A stretch of DNA of 44,300 nt, from contig DXDX01000216.1 in the NCBI GenBank assembly GCA_019115265.1, forward strand, positions 1 through 44,300, written 5' to 3'. The DNA is from Candidatus Flavonifractor merdigallinarum (lineage in GTDB: Bacteria; Bacillota; Clostridia; Oscillospirales; Oscillospiraceae). The notes beneath the pieces are model-generated. The model ran no database searches. It was not told the DNA's origin and saw only the letters and a list, made by a program, of their open reading frames with translations. Position 1 is the first letter of the stretch. Each line of letters opens with the position of its first letter. A program made the position numbers and the translations under genes. This document shows, one piece after another, positions 35,489 through 44,300 of the stretch.

Positions 35489-37145
35489 ACACTTCCATAA
35501 TGACAGGGAGAATCATGGGGTTGCGCTTGGTCTTTTTGTAGAGGAAATTGGAGAGGTCGTTTTTCATCTCCGCCTTGATGGCGGCCCAGTCGGTGCAGTG
35601 CTCCTGCTGGCAGCTCTCCAGGGCGTTGACCGCCACACGGCGCAGCTCTTCCATGAGTCCCTCGGACTCCTTCACATAGACAAAGCCCCGGGTGATGATG
35701 TCCGGCCCGGAGACCACGCTGCCGTCCTCGCTGGACATGGAGACCACCGCCACAATCATACCGTCCTCGGCCAGATGCTTGCGGTCCCGCAGCACCACGC
35801 TGCCCACATCGCCCACACCGTAGCCGTCCACAAACACCTTGCCGGCGGGGACGGTGCCATTGATCTTGGCGGAGTTCTGGGTCAGCTCCATCACCTTGCC
35901 GATGTCGCTGATGAGGATGCGGCGGGGGTCCATCCCCATCTCCTGAGCCAGCTTGGAGTGGGTTTTGAGCATCCGCTGCTCGCCGTGGACGGGGATAAAG
36001 AACTTGGGCTTCACCAGAGCGTGGATGATCTTCAGCTCCTCCTGGCAGGCGTGGCCGGACACATGGAGGGGTCCGCTGCGCTCGTTGATCACCTCGGCGT
36101 CCTTGCGGTAAAGCTCATTGATGACGCTGCCGATGGCGTGCTCATTGCCGGGAATGGCGGAGGCGGAGAGAATCACCCGGTCCCCGGCCCGGATTTCCAC
36201 CTGCTTGTGGGTGTTGAAGGCCATCCGGGTGAGGGCGGACATGGTCTCCCCCTGGCTCCCGGTGGTAATGATGCACACCTTGTTGTCCGGCAGGCTCTTG
36301 ATGTGATTTACATCCACCAGCACCCCGTCGGGAATCTGCATATAGCCCAGCTCCACCGACACCTTCATGGCGTTCTCCATGCTCCGCCCGGTGACGGCCA
36401 CCTTGCGGCCATACTTGGCGGCCACCGAGATCACCTGCTGGATGCGGTCCACGTTGGAGGCGAAGGTGGTAACAATGATGCGGCTGTCGCACCCCCGGAA
36501 CAGGGCGTCGAAGGAGGCGCCCACGCTCCGCTCACTTTTGGTGAAACCGGGGCGCTCCACATTGGTGGAGTCGGCCAGCAGGGCCAGTACGCCCTTCTTC
36601 CCCAGCTCGCCCAGGCGGGTCAAATCGGTCATCCCGCCCTGAATGGGGGTGGGATCGATTTTGAAGTCGCCGGTGTGGATGACGGTCCCGATGGGTGTCT
36701 TGATGGCAAAGGCCACCGCGTCCGCGATGGAGTGGTTCACATGGATAAACTCCACCGAGAACTTCCCCACCTTGACCACCTCGCCCGCCTCACAGGTAAC
36801 AAGCTTGGTCTTGTCCAGCAGGCGGTGCTCCTCCAGCTTGAGCTTCACCAGGCCCGCGGTCATGCGGGTGGCGTAGATGGGCACGTTGACGCTGCGCAGC
36901 AGGTAGGGAATGGAGCCGATGTGGTCCTCATGCCCGTGGGTGAGGAAAATGCCCCGAATCCGGTCCCGGTTCTTGATGAGATAGGTAAAATCGGGAATGA
37001 CCACGTCAATGCCGTACATGTCGTCATCGGGGAAACCCATTCCCACATCCACCACAATGATGTCCCCGCCGTACTCATAGACGGTGAGGTTCTTTCCAAT
37101 CTCATTGAGGCCGCCCAGAGAGATAATTTTCAGTTTTTCAGCCAT
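35487..37145 (-). CDS. rnj: Ribonuclease J
   Basis: LGGLNEIGKNLTVYEY, FLTHGHEDHIGSIPYLL, HVSGHACQEELK, IPVHGEQRM. Confidence 0.93.
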   Translation of the reverse strand: MAEKLKIISLGGLNEIGKNLTVYEYGGDIIVVDVGMGFPDDDMYGIDVVIPDFTYLIKNRDRIRGIFLTHGHEDHIGSIPYLLRSVNVPIYATRMTAGLVKLKLEEHRLLDKTKLVTCEAGEVVKVGKFSVEFIHVNHSIADAVAFAIKTPIGTVIHTGDFKIDPTPIQGGMTDLTRLGELGKKGVLALLADSTNVERPGFTKSERSVGASFDALFRGCDSRIIVTTFASNVDRIQQVISVAAKYGRKVAVTGRSMENAMKVSVELGYMQIPDGVLVDVNHIKSLPDNKVCIITTGSQGETMSALTRMAFNTHKQVEIRAGDRVILSASAIPGNEHAIGSVINELYRKDAEVINERSGPLHVSGHACQEELKIIHALVKPKFFIPVHGEQRMLKTHSKLAQEMGMDPRRILISDIGKVMELTQNSAKINGTVPAGKVFVDGYGVGDVGSVVLRDRKHLAEDGMIVAVVSMSSEDGSVVSGPDIITRGFVYVKESEGLMEELRRVAVNALESCQQEHCTDWAAIKAEMKNDLSNFLYKKTKRNPMILPVIMEV

Positions 37146-37529
37146 GAAATCTGTTAACACTCCTTTGAATTTTGATTTTTATTCACATTTCGTCCACAAG
37201 GGACCTTGTTCCGCATAGAGAAAAGACAGACACAGCGCCGTGCTCCGGGCGCACCAAAAGAGGGGCGGACGCTCCCGCCTCTTTCCGGCCCTGCCTCGCC
37301 GGAAAAATGGGAAAACGCATCCGTCCGAATCACCCGGATTCAAGCTGTGTACCAGCGGCCACAGGGCGCAGACAGCGCCAGCGGCCTGAAACCAAAGAAC
37401 GGCCCGCACTGTGGGGCCCCGGTCCGCAAGACCCGCCGCCGCGTCAGGGACGCCCAGGGGCCGTGCGGAAAAAGCGTGCGCAGAAAGCACATCTGCGCGG
37501 ACAGGCTCTCTGCCTGCCCAGTACAGAGC

Positions 37530-37560
37530 ATTGTACCATACTTATCCGAAAATGTACAAT
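37530..37560. promoter_or_regulatory. Symmetric bidirectional promoter
   Basis: Plus: TTGTAC-18-TACAAT; minus: TTGTAC-18-TACAAT from the same bases. Confidence 0.6.
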
Positions 37561-37710
37561 GTTATTTTTCCTCTCTTCTCTGGATTGTATCTCGTTTCCC
37601 CCCATCTCATACCCCTTACCACCCAATTTTTCTGGGCAGAGGGGCTGTGCTGTGGTACAATAAAGCGAAATCGGTCCCGCGCCGGAGCGGGAGAAACGGA
37701 GGACAACGCT

Positions 37711-37947
37711 ATGGACGAACTGAGGCCGGGCCGGTACCGCCATTTCAAGGGGAAAGAATATCAGCTTCTGGGGACGGCCCGCCACTCGGAGACGGAGGAG
37801 CTGATGGTCCTGTACCGCCCGCTGTACGGAGAGGGCGGGCTGTGGGTGCGCCCCGCCGCCATGTGGTCGGAGTGGGTGGAGCGGGACGGCTATGCTGGTC
37901 CCCGGTTTACCCTGATTGCGGAAGAACAACAGGAGGATTCAGAATGA
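37711..37947 (+). CDS. DUF1653 family protein
   Basis: RPGRYRHFKGKEYQLLGTARHSETEELMVLYRPLYGEGGLWVRPAAMW. Confidence 0.88.
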   Translation: MDELRPGRYRHFKGKEYQLLGTARHSETEELMVLYRPLYGEGGLWVRPAAMWSEWVERDGYAGPRFTLIAEEQQEDSE

Positions 37948-38276
37948 ACATCCAGATTTTCGGCACATCCAAGTGCTTTGATACGAAAAAAGCCCAGCGC
38001 TACTTCAAGGAGCGCCGGGTGAAGTTTCAGATGGTGGATTTACAAAAATATGGCATCAGCCGCGGGGAGCTGACCAGCGTCAAAAACGCGGTGGGGCTAA
38101 AGAATCTCCTCAACGAAAAACACCCGGACGCCGCGCTGGTGAGCTATCTGGCCTACGACGAGGACAAGCTGGAAAAGCTGCTGGAAGAGCCCAGACTGCT
38201 GCGCACCCCCATTGTGCGCAACGGCAAGCAGGCCACAGTGGGCTACTGCCCCGAGGTGTGGAAAACCTGGGAGTAA
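37944..38276 (+). CDS. ArsC/Spx family protein
   Basis: MNIQIFGTSKCFDTKKAQRYFKERRVKFQMVDL..RTPIVRNGKQATVGY; ATGA overlap with DUF1653 gene. Confidence 0.87.
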   Translation: MNIQIFGTSKCFDTKKAQRYFKERRVKFQMVDLQKYGISRGELTSVKNAVGLKNLLNEKHPDAALVSYLAYDEDKLEKLLEEPRLLRTPIVRNGKQATVGYCPEVWKTWE

Positions 38277-38320
38277 GCAGCCGATATGGGGGACCACCCA
38301 ATCCAACTGGAGACTTTCTG

Positions 38321-38789
38321 CCCAGCCAAGCCGGGAAATTTTGCGCTCGCCGCGCGGGCCGCTTACCCAGCGGGGGCACCGCTTTCTTTGCAAAGAAAGC
38401 GGTGGGAAAGAAAGCGCAGAGGGGGGCGCTGCCCCCTCTGCACTCCCCCCAATGCGCATCCGGGCTAAAGTTCCACTGCGGTGGAATTTCCCAAGCTCGG
38501 CGCCATTTGAACGGAGCGTTCCGCCTATGAGGAAAGTGTTGTATTGCCATGCAAGACAGGTAACCTCGATTTGGGAAAGTCTGTTGCCACAGAAAAAGCC
38601 ATAAATTTGCACCCACAAATGGGGCGGCCCCCGAAAAAGGCCGCCCTTTTGGAGGGGAGTGGAGAGGGGAACGAGAAGTTCCCCTCTCCGCCTTTTCTTT
38701 TCCCGGTTTCTTTTCTGCGAAAAGAAATCGGGCACCACCCGCGTAGGGTGCCCGCGCGGCGAGCGCAAACATCCCCCGGCTTGGCTGGG
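38321..38789. repeat. Dispersed hairpin-rich repeat, copy 3 (most complete inverted ends)
   Basis: Exact terminal inverted repeats CCCAGCCAAGCCGGG/CCCGGCTTGGCTGGG and TTTGCGCTCGCCGCGCGGGC/GCCCGCGCGGCGAGCGCAAA. Confidence 0.92.
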
Positions 38790-38811
38790 TGCCCACACTC
38801 AACCCCTTCCG

Positions 38812-41800
38812 TTACAATTCCACACCCTGGTCCAGTGCAAAGAACCACAGCACCCGGCGGGCCACCTGTTTTCCAGTGATGCGCTCCAACGCTCCAGTGT
38901 AGGTATCCATTTGTCCGCGGTAGCCCTCCACCCGCTCGGCCACGGTCTGGGCGTTTACCCGGTCGGTCTTGAAGTCGATGAGCGTGAGCCCCTCCGCCGT
39001 CTCAAAAAAGAGGTCAATGACGCCCTGGAGGAGCACCTCCTCCCCCTCTCCCGCCTCCGGCCAGTAGCGCCGGGCGGGGGACAACAGGGAGAATTTGAAC
39101 TCCCGGCGCAGATTGGAGGCCCCCCGCACCTCCTGCCCCAGAGGGGAGGCGAAAAAGGCGGCGATGGGTTTGGGGTTGACCGCCGCCCCCTGCTCCGGCG
39201 TGAGGAAGGCCTGGTCCACCAGGCGTTGAATCTCCCCCTTAATCTGAGCCACCGAATGGGTCTGGGCAAAGTCGATGTACTCCAGTACCAGATGGAGGGC
39301 AGAGCCCCGCTGGGCGGGGGTGAGGCCCCGCTCCTCCTGGGCAAAGCGGGGACGGCGCAGGTCGGGCTGCACACTCTGAGGGACTGTCTCCCCGCCGGCA
39401 GACTCGGCGGCCTCCTGGTCCAGCGCTCTCCCCTTGAGCTGGGTGGCGGTGAGCTTGGAGGGGAGCGCCACATCGGCGCTGTGGGGGTACTGCCAGGAGA
39501 GACGGCGCAGCAACTCCCCGTCCACCTTCCCCTGGACGTTCTCGGTCTCCTCCACCCGACGGCGGGGCGGGGCGGCCAGAGCGTCTCCCTTTACCCAGCG
39601 GATGTCCCACTTGGGCCCCAGCTCCACCCGGGACGGCGGGGCACTCCCCCCGGACGCATCCCGCAGAGGAGCCCCCTCCGGGCGGCACAGCACGGGGAGC
39701 AGCACCCACTGTCCCACCGACGCGCAGTCGGCCAGCGCCTGGGGGGCGGCGGGACAGCCCGCGTCGGGGAGGAGCTTAGCGATGTCCCTTCCGCCGCCGG
39801 TGAGGGCGACGGACAAAATGAGCTTCTCCCGCGCCCGGGTCATAGCCACATACAGCAGACGCAGCTCCTCCGCCATCATCTCATACTCCAGCTGCCGGGC
39901 CACTGCCCGGCGGGCCAGGGTAGGATACTCAATCTGCCGCTCCAAATCCAGCCGCTTGGGTCCCACGCCCAGCTGCGGGTGAAAGAGAATGGGGCGCTGC
40001 ACGTCCTCCCGGTTGAGCCGCCGGGACAGCCCGCACAGCAGCACCACGGGGAACTCCAGCCCCTTGGAGCGGTGGATGGACAGAATCCGCACCCCGTTCC
40101 CCCCGCCGGCGCTGGGTGCGGCAATGCGCTCCCCCCGGGCCTGGAGGCCGCTCAGGTAGGACAGAAAGCCAAACAGCCCCCGGTGTCCCGCCCCCTCAAA
40201 CCGCCGGGCCAGCTCCGCCAGCAGGAGCAAATTGGCCTGCCGCTCTTCCCCGTCGGACATGGCCCCAAAGACCCCCATCAGATTGGAGCCGTCATAGAGC
40301 TTCCACAGCAGTTGATAGCAGCTCAAATCCCCCGCCCCGAAGCGCAGCCGCTCCAGCTCGGCCAGAAAGGCGGCGCAGGCGGAGTCACCCTCCTGGGCTG
40401 CTCCCTCCACAGCGCTGAAGTAGTCCATCTCCCGCCGTCCGGCCCGGATTTGGGCCAGCTGGTCGGCGGTAAAGCCGTACACCGGCGAGCGGAGCACCGC
40501 GATGAGGGGGACGTCCTGCCGGGGGTTGTCCACCACCTGGAGGAGGGAGAGAGCCACATGCACCTCGGTGGAGGCGAAAAAGTCGCTTCCACCCTCCGCC
40601 TCCCAGGGGATGCCCCGCTCGCCCAGGGCGCGGGCGTAGTGGTGGAGCACTGTATTGGGGGAGCGGAGCAGAATGACCACATCCCCCTCGGTGATGGGGC
40701 GGGTGCTCTCCGGCCCCTCCGGGATGGGGAAGCCCTCATCCAGCAGCTGCCGAATGCGCCGGGCGGCAAAGCGGGCCTCCTGCAAGTCCTTGGACACCTT
40801 GGCGGCCTGCTCCTCTTTCGGCGTCTCCTCTCCCTCTGGCTCGTCCTCGGTCAAATCCAGGGCGTCCAGCTCCACCGCGTACCGGGGGTCCCGCTCTTCC
40901 GGTACGGGCCGCCCGGGGTAGAGGGCCTGCTCGTCGGTGTAGTCCATCTCCCCGAACTCCTCCGACATGAGGCCCCGGAAGAGGTAGTTGGCCCCCTCCA
41001 GCACCTCCGCGCGGGAGCGGAAGTTGCGGGAGAGGACAATGCGCCGCTCCTCCCCCTCCTTCGCCTGGGTGTAGGGCACAAAGGAGCGGTATTTTTCCAG
41101 AAAAATGGTGGGGTCGGCCAGACGGAAGCGGTAGATGGACTGCTTCACATCCCCCACCATGAAGAGGTTGGTCCCATCCCGGGAGAGGGCGGTGCAGATG
41201 GCATTCTGTACTGCGTTGGTGTCCTGGAACTCGTCCACCATAATCTCGTCGTACCGCCCGGAGAGCTGTCGGGCCAGCTCGGTGGGCCCCTCCGACCCCA
41301 CCAGAAGGCGCACCGTGAGGTGCTCCAAATCGGAGAAGTCCAGCACACCCCGGCGCTGCTTTTCGGCGGTATAGGCCGCCTCAAAGTCCCGCACCAGGGC
41401 AAAGAGGGCCTTCACTGCCGGATACACCGCCCGCAAATCCGCCAGCAGATCGCGGCTGCCGTCCTGAAAGCCCTCAGCCAGCTTTTCCATGCGCTTTTTG
41501 CATCGGCTGCGCAGCTCCTTTACCTGTTCGGTGTCGGCGCATCCCCCGCTCACCCGCTTGCGCCCCGGCGTGGGAAAGGGGATGGGCAGGGCGGCACAGG
41601 CCGCGTCCCACCCCCGCTCCGCCGCCGCGGCAAAGGCGGTGAGCCCCTCCAGCGTGGCGGAGAGAGATGGGGTGTAATTGGCGGAAAAGGTGTCGTCACA
41701 CTGGCACAAATCCAGAGCTCTTGCCATCTGTCCCGCCCAGTAGCGGGCCTGTTTGGCCGCGTCCGCCAGCAGCAGACGGCCCCACACCGTCTCCCCCGCG

Positions 41801-42417
41801 TCGGACACCCCCTCCAGGGCGAATGCCTCCTCCTGCTGGGCGAGCCAGGCCGCCGGGTCGGGGTGACTCTGCACCCGCCCCCGTACATCCAGCACGATTT
41901 CCTCCAGGCGGCTGTCGTCCCGGCCTGCGGACATGGTATCCACCAGAAGGGAGAAGTCGTCCCCCTCCTGCAAGTGCTCATACCGCTTTTCCAGCACATC
42001 GGTGAGGGCGTCCAGCATCAAGAGCCCCGCCTCTCCCTCGTCCAGCAGGCGGAAGTCAGGCTCCAAATCCAGAAGGTGCCCCTGTTCCCGCAGAATCTGG
42101 GCGCACAGGGCATGGACGGTGGAAATTTGGGCCTTGTAGACCAGGGTGGCCTGACGGCGCAGGTGGCCGTCCTCCGGGTGGCGGGCCATACGCTGGGAGA
42201 GCTCCTCCACAATGCGCCCCCGTAGCTCCGCCGCCGCCGCGCGGGTATAGGTAATGACCAGGAAGCGGTCCACATCCAGGCCCTCCTTCTCCACCCGGTC
42301 CACCAGGCGCTCCACCAGCACCCGCGTCTTACCCGAGCCCGCCGCCGCCGACACCAGAAGGCCGCCCCCCCGGTTGTCCACCACGGCCTGTTGTTCCTTT
42401 GTCAGGGAAATCTCCAT
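38812..42417 (-). CDS. addA: ATP-dependent helicase/nuclease subunit A
   Basis: UvrD-type: LTKEQQAVVDNRGGGLLVSAAAGSGKTRVLVERL, VDEFQDTNAVQ, LFMVGDVKQSIYRFRLADP, nuclease motif LIDFKTDR. Confidence 0.95.
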   Translation of the reverse strand: MEISLTKEQQAVVDNRGGGLLVSAAAGSGKTRVLVERLVDRVEKEGLDVDRFLVITYTRAAAAELRGRIVEELSQRMARHPEDGHLRRQATLVYKAQISTVHALCAQILREQGHLLDLEPDFRLLDEGEAGLLMLDALTDVLEKRYEHLQEGDDFSLLVDTMSAGRDDSRLEEIVLDVRGRVQSHPDPAAWLAQQEEAFALEGVSDAGETVWGRLLLADAAKQARYWAGQMARALDLCQCDDTFSANYTPSLSATLEGLTAFAAAAERGWDAACAALPIPFPTPGRKRVSGGCADTEQVKELRSRCKKRMEKLAEGFQDGSRDLLADLRAVYPAVKALFALVRDFEAAYTAEKQRRGVLDFSDLEHLTVRLLVGSEGPTELARQLSGRYDEIMVDEFQDTNAVQNAICTALSRDGTNLFMVGDVKQSIYRFRLADPTIFLEKYRSFVPYTQAKEGEERRIVLSRNFRSRAEVLEGANYLFRGLMSEEFGEMDYTDEQALYPGRPVPEERDPRYAVELDALDLTEDEPEGEETPKEEQAAKVSKDLQEARFAARRIRQLLDEGFPIPEGPESTRPITEGDVVILLRSPNTVLHHYARALGERGIPWEAEGGSDFFASTEVHVALSLLQVVDNPRQDVPLIAVLRSPVYGFTADQLAQIRAGRREMDYFSAVEGAAQEGDSACAAFLAELERLRFGAGDLSCYQLLWKLYDGSNLMGVFGAMSDGEERQANLLLLAELARRFEGAGHRGLFGFLSYLSGLQARGERIAAPSAGGGNGVRILSIHRSKGLEFPVVLLCGLSRRLNREDVQRPILFHPQLGVGPKRLDLERQIEYPTLARRAVARQLEYEMMAEELRLLYVAMTRAREKLILSVALTGGGRDIAKLLPDAGCPAAPQALADCASVGQWVLLPVLCRPEGAPLRDASGGSAPPSRVELGPKWDIRWVKGDALAAPPRRRVEETENVQGKVDGELLRRLSWQYPHSADVALPSKLTATQLKGRALDQEAAESAGGETVPQSVQPDLRRPRFAQEERGLTPAQRGSALHLVLEYIDFAQTHSVAQIKGEIQRLVDQAFLTPEQGAAVNPKPIAAFFASPLGQEVRGASNLRREFKFSLLSPARRYWPEAGEGEEVLLQGVIDLFFETAEGLTLIDFKTDRVNAQTVAERVEGYRGQMDTYTGALERITGKQVARRVLWFFALDQGVEL

Positions 42418-42429
42418 GGGCTATCCTCC

Positions 42430-44300
42430 TTACTCCTGGTCCTCTTCCAGCTCCCGCCAGAACGCCTCCCCCCGGACCGTGGGCAGGTAGCGCTTGTGGT
42501 CGCCGCCGTATCCCTCCTCAAAGTGGCAGGCGGCGGTGTAGTCGCACCACACACAGGCGTTGCGCTCCGGCCCCCGCCAGAAGGGGTCGGCGGCGATGTT
42601 GCCGGCGGCCAGCTCCCCGGCGATGTCCCGCAGCAGGCGGCCAATGTGCCGTTCCAGCTTGCCCAGCCGCTCGGCGGACACCAGGGCGTCGCCGGTGATG
42701 GCCCCGGTGCGGCTGGACACCTTCACCGGCAGGAAGCGGATGCCCCCGCTCCCCGGGTGCTCCATGGCGGTGAGCACCGGCTCCTCATTCAAAATGAGCC
42801 CCTTGCGGCGCAGCTCCTGGTCCACCGCCCGGCGGCGCTCCGCCTCGGTCATGGCCCGGCTCCCGGCCACCACCGCGTCACGGGCGGGGAGGTACAGCAC
42901 CCCGGCGGGGACAATCTCCCGCCCGCCCAGACGCGCTCTGCCCTCCCGCTTCAATGTGAAGAGGTAGAGAAGCATCTGCACCCCCAGGCCGTTCCAGATG
43001 TCGGTGAGGTCGAAGGACTTGCGGCCCGTCTTGTAGTCCACCACACGCAGGTAGAGCTTGCCGTTTTCCACCCAGCCGTCCACCCGGTCCACAAAGCCGG
43101 ACACACTTACCGTCACCCCGTCCACCGTGAACTGCACCGGGGGCAAATCCTTCTCGCTGCCAAAGCCCAGCTCAAAGGCGATGGGCTGGAAGTCGGAGAC
43201 GGACAGCTCCTCCACCACATTGTCCACCACGGCGTACACGGTGCGCATCAGACGCCGGAAGAGGTAGCGGAAGCGGGGCGTCTCCCGCTCCAGGCCGCCC
43301 AGGCGCTCCTGCACATAGCGCTCCACAATTTCCCGGGTAAGGGCGCGCAGCTCTTCCCGCTCCGGCGGCGGGGCCACCGGGCGGGTGCCCTCCTCGGTGA
43401 GGGTACGCAGCACCTGTTCCAGCACATAGTGGACAAATTCCCCGTACTCCGGGGCGTGAAAGCCCGCCGGCTTGCGGGCCCGTACCTGCAAGCCGTACTG
43501 CATGAAGTAGGCGAAGTGGCAGGACTTGAGCTTATCCATCCGGCTGGCGGACAGGGGCACCCGGCTGCCATAGAGGGCGGCCACCGCCGCCGGGGAGAGG
43601 TGTCCCCGCTCCAGGGCGGCGGCCCGCTCCATCCGCTCCACCAGGGGGGTGTACTCCGGCATAGCGCGCAGGGTGGCCCCCACATTGGGATACCGCCCGG
43701 CGCACAGCAGGGCGGGCCGGGGGGCGGAGAGGCGGAACACCGGGCCGCCCTCCCGCTCCACCCGCAGGGAGGGGAACAGCCCCCGGAGACGGCCCACCAG
43801 GAAACAGGGCCGCAATTCCTCCCCGCCGCTCCCCCTCTCCGGCCAGCTGATGGCGCACCACTCGGTGGGCAGGGCCAGCGTCTCATAGAGAATGGTCATC
43901 TCCCGATAGAGCTTATCGGTGAGAGTGGGGGCCAGCTCCAGCCCAAAGGAGGCCAGCAAACTCCGGTCGTCGTCGTTGAGAAGGCCGGGGGCGGGGGCGG
44001 CCTGGGGCACCGCCCCGTCGTGGGCCCCCAGCACCAGCAGCGCCCGGCAGGGCTTATGGGCCAGACGGGGCATTTCCCCGGCGCTCACCCGGTCCAGAGA
44101 GACGGGGATGCTGCCCACGTCGTACTGGGAGAGCACCAGGGGGAAGAGCTTGGCAAACTCCTCCTGGTCCATCACCACTTCCTCTAAGGTGTGGGCGCAC
44201 TGCTCCAGAACATCGCATAAAATGTCCCACAACTGCCGGTACTCGTCGGCCAGGGCGGGCTCTCCCCGCTGCCGCAGGGCCTCCTCCCGCTCCAGCAGCC
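42430..44300 (-). CDS. addB: ATP-dependent helicase/deoxyribonuclease subunit B (5' end lies beyond window)
   Basis: Nuclease region VVDYKTGRKSFDL, Cys motif near C-terminus (CVWCDYTAACHF); adjacent to addA; frame stays open to the window edge. Confidence 0.92.
   Translation of the reverse strand, partial: LLEREEALRQRGEPALADEYRQLWDILCDVLEQCAHTLEEVVMDQEEFAKLFPLVLSQYDVGSIPVSLDRVSAGEMPRLAHKPCRALLVLGAHDGAVPQAAPAPGLLNDDDRSLLASFGLELAPTLTDKLYREMTILYETLALPTEWCAISWPERGSGGEELRPCFLVGRLRGLFPSLRVEREGGPVFRLSAPRPALLCAGRYPNVGATLRAMPEYTPLVERMERAAALERGHLSPAAVAALYGSRVPLSASRMDKLKSCHFAYFMQYGLQVRARKPAGFHAPEYGEFVHYVLEQVLRTLTEEGTRPVAPPPEREELRALTREIVERYVQERLGGLERETPRFRYLFRRLMRTVYAVVDNVVEELSVSDFQPIAFELGFGSEKDLPPVQFTVDGVTVSVSGFVDRVDGWVENGKLYLRVVDYKTGRKSFDLTDIWNGLGVQMLLYLFTLKREGRARLGGREIVPAGVLYLPARDAVVAGSRAMTEAERRRAVDQELRRKGLILNEEPVLTAMEHPGSGGIRFLPVKVSSRTGAITGDALVSAERLGKLERHIGRLLRDIAGELAAGNIAADPFWRGPERNACVWCDYTAACHFEEGYGGDHKRYLPTVRGEAFWRELEEDQE

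Noticed and set aside
38659-42225. 1188-aa plus-strand ORF opposite addA
   Set aside because: Antisense to unambiguous AddA motifs, starts inside the repeat, and has no recognisable domain.
1-44300. CRISPR arrays, prophage, defence islands, tRNA or rRNA genes
   Set aside because: None recognised by eye on either strand; no regularly spaced repeats, integrases or phage structural genes among the ORFs.

Overview
This 44.3 kb window looks like chromosomal DNA of a GC-rich, spore-forming, anaerobic Firmicute (Oscillospiraceae-like, judged from gene content only). Main blocks: (1) spoIIAA-spoIIAB-sigF; (2) a sigma54 activator divergent from a grdX / grdE-like / grdB-like selenoprotein operon plus a YkvI-like transporter, with a consensus -24/-12 promoter and a candidate upstream palindromic enhancer; (3) a hybrid histidine kinase, spo0A and a two-component pair; (4) a second, inverted grdX-grdE-grdB operon preceded by a tandem glycine riboswitch; (5) gluQRS; (6) a molybdenum cofactor and molybdate transport locus with two Moco-type RNA elements and two gene fusions; (7) a homocysteine synthase-like gene; (8) a response regulator - histidine kinase - GerMN lipoprotein operon; (9) comEA-like, D,D-carboxypeptidase, TetR, PutP, RNase J, DUF1653, Spx/ArsC-like and addAB genes. 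Three copies of a roughly 0.45 kb non-coding repeat with inverted arms and base-pair covariation lie between genes. The best candidates for undescribed biology are the sigma54-controlled selenoprotein reductase of unknown substrate, the covarying hairpin repeat family, the symmetric promoter with a structured RNase J leader, the atypical Spo0A receiver, and an MtrAB-LpqB-like three-gene operon. All calls come from reading the sequence; no database search or folding program was run.
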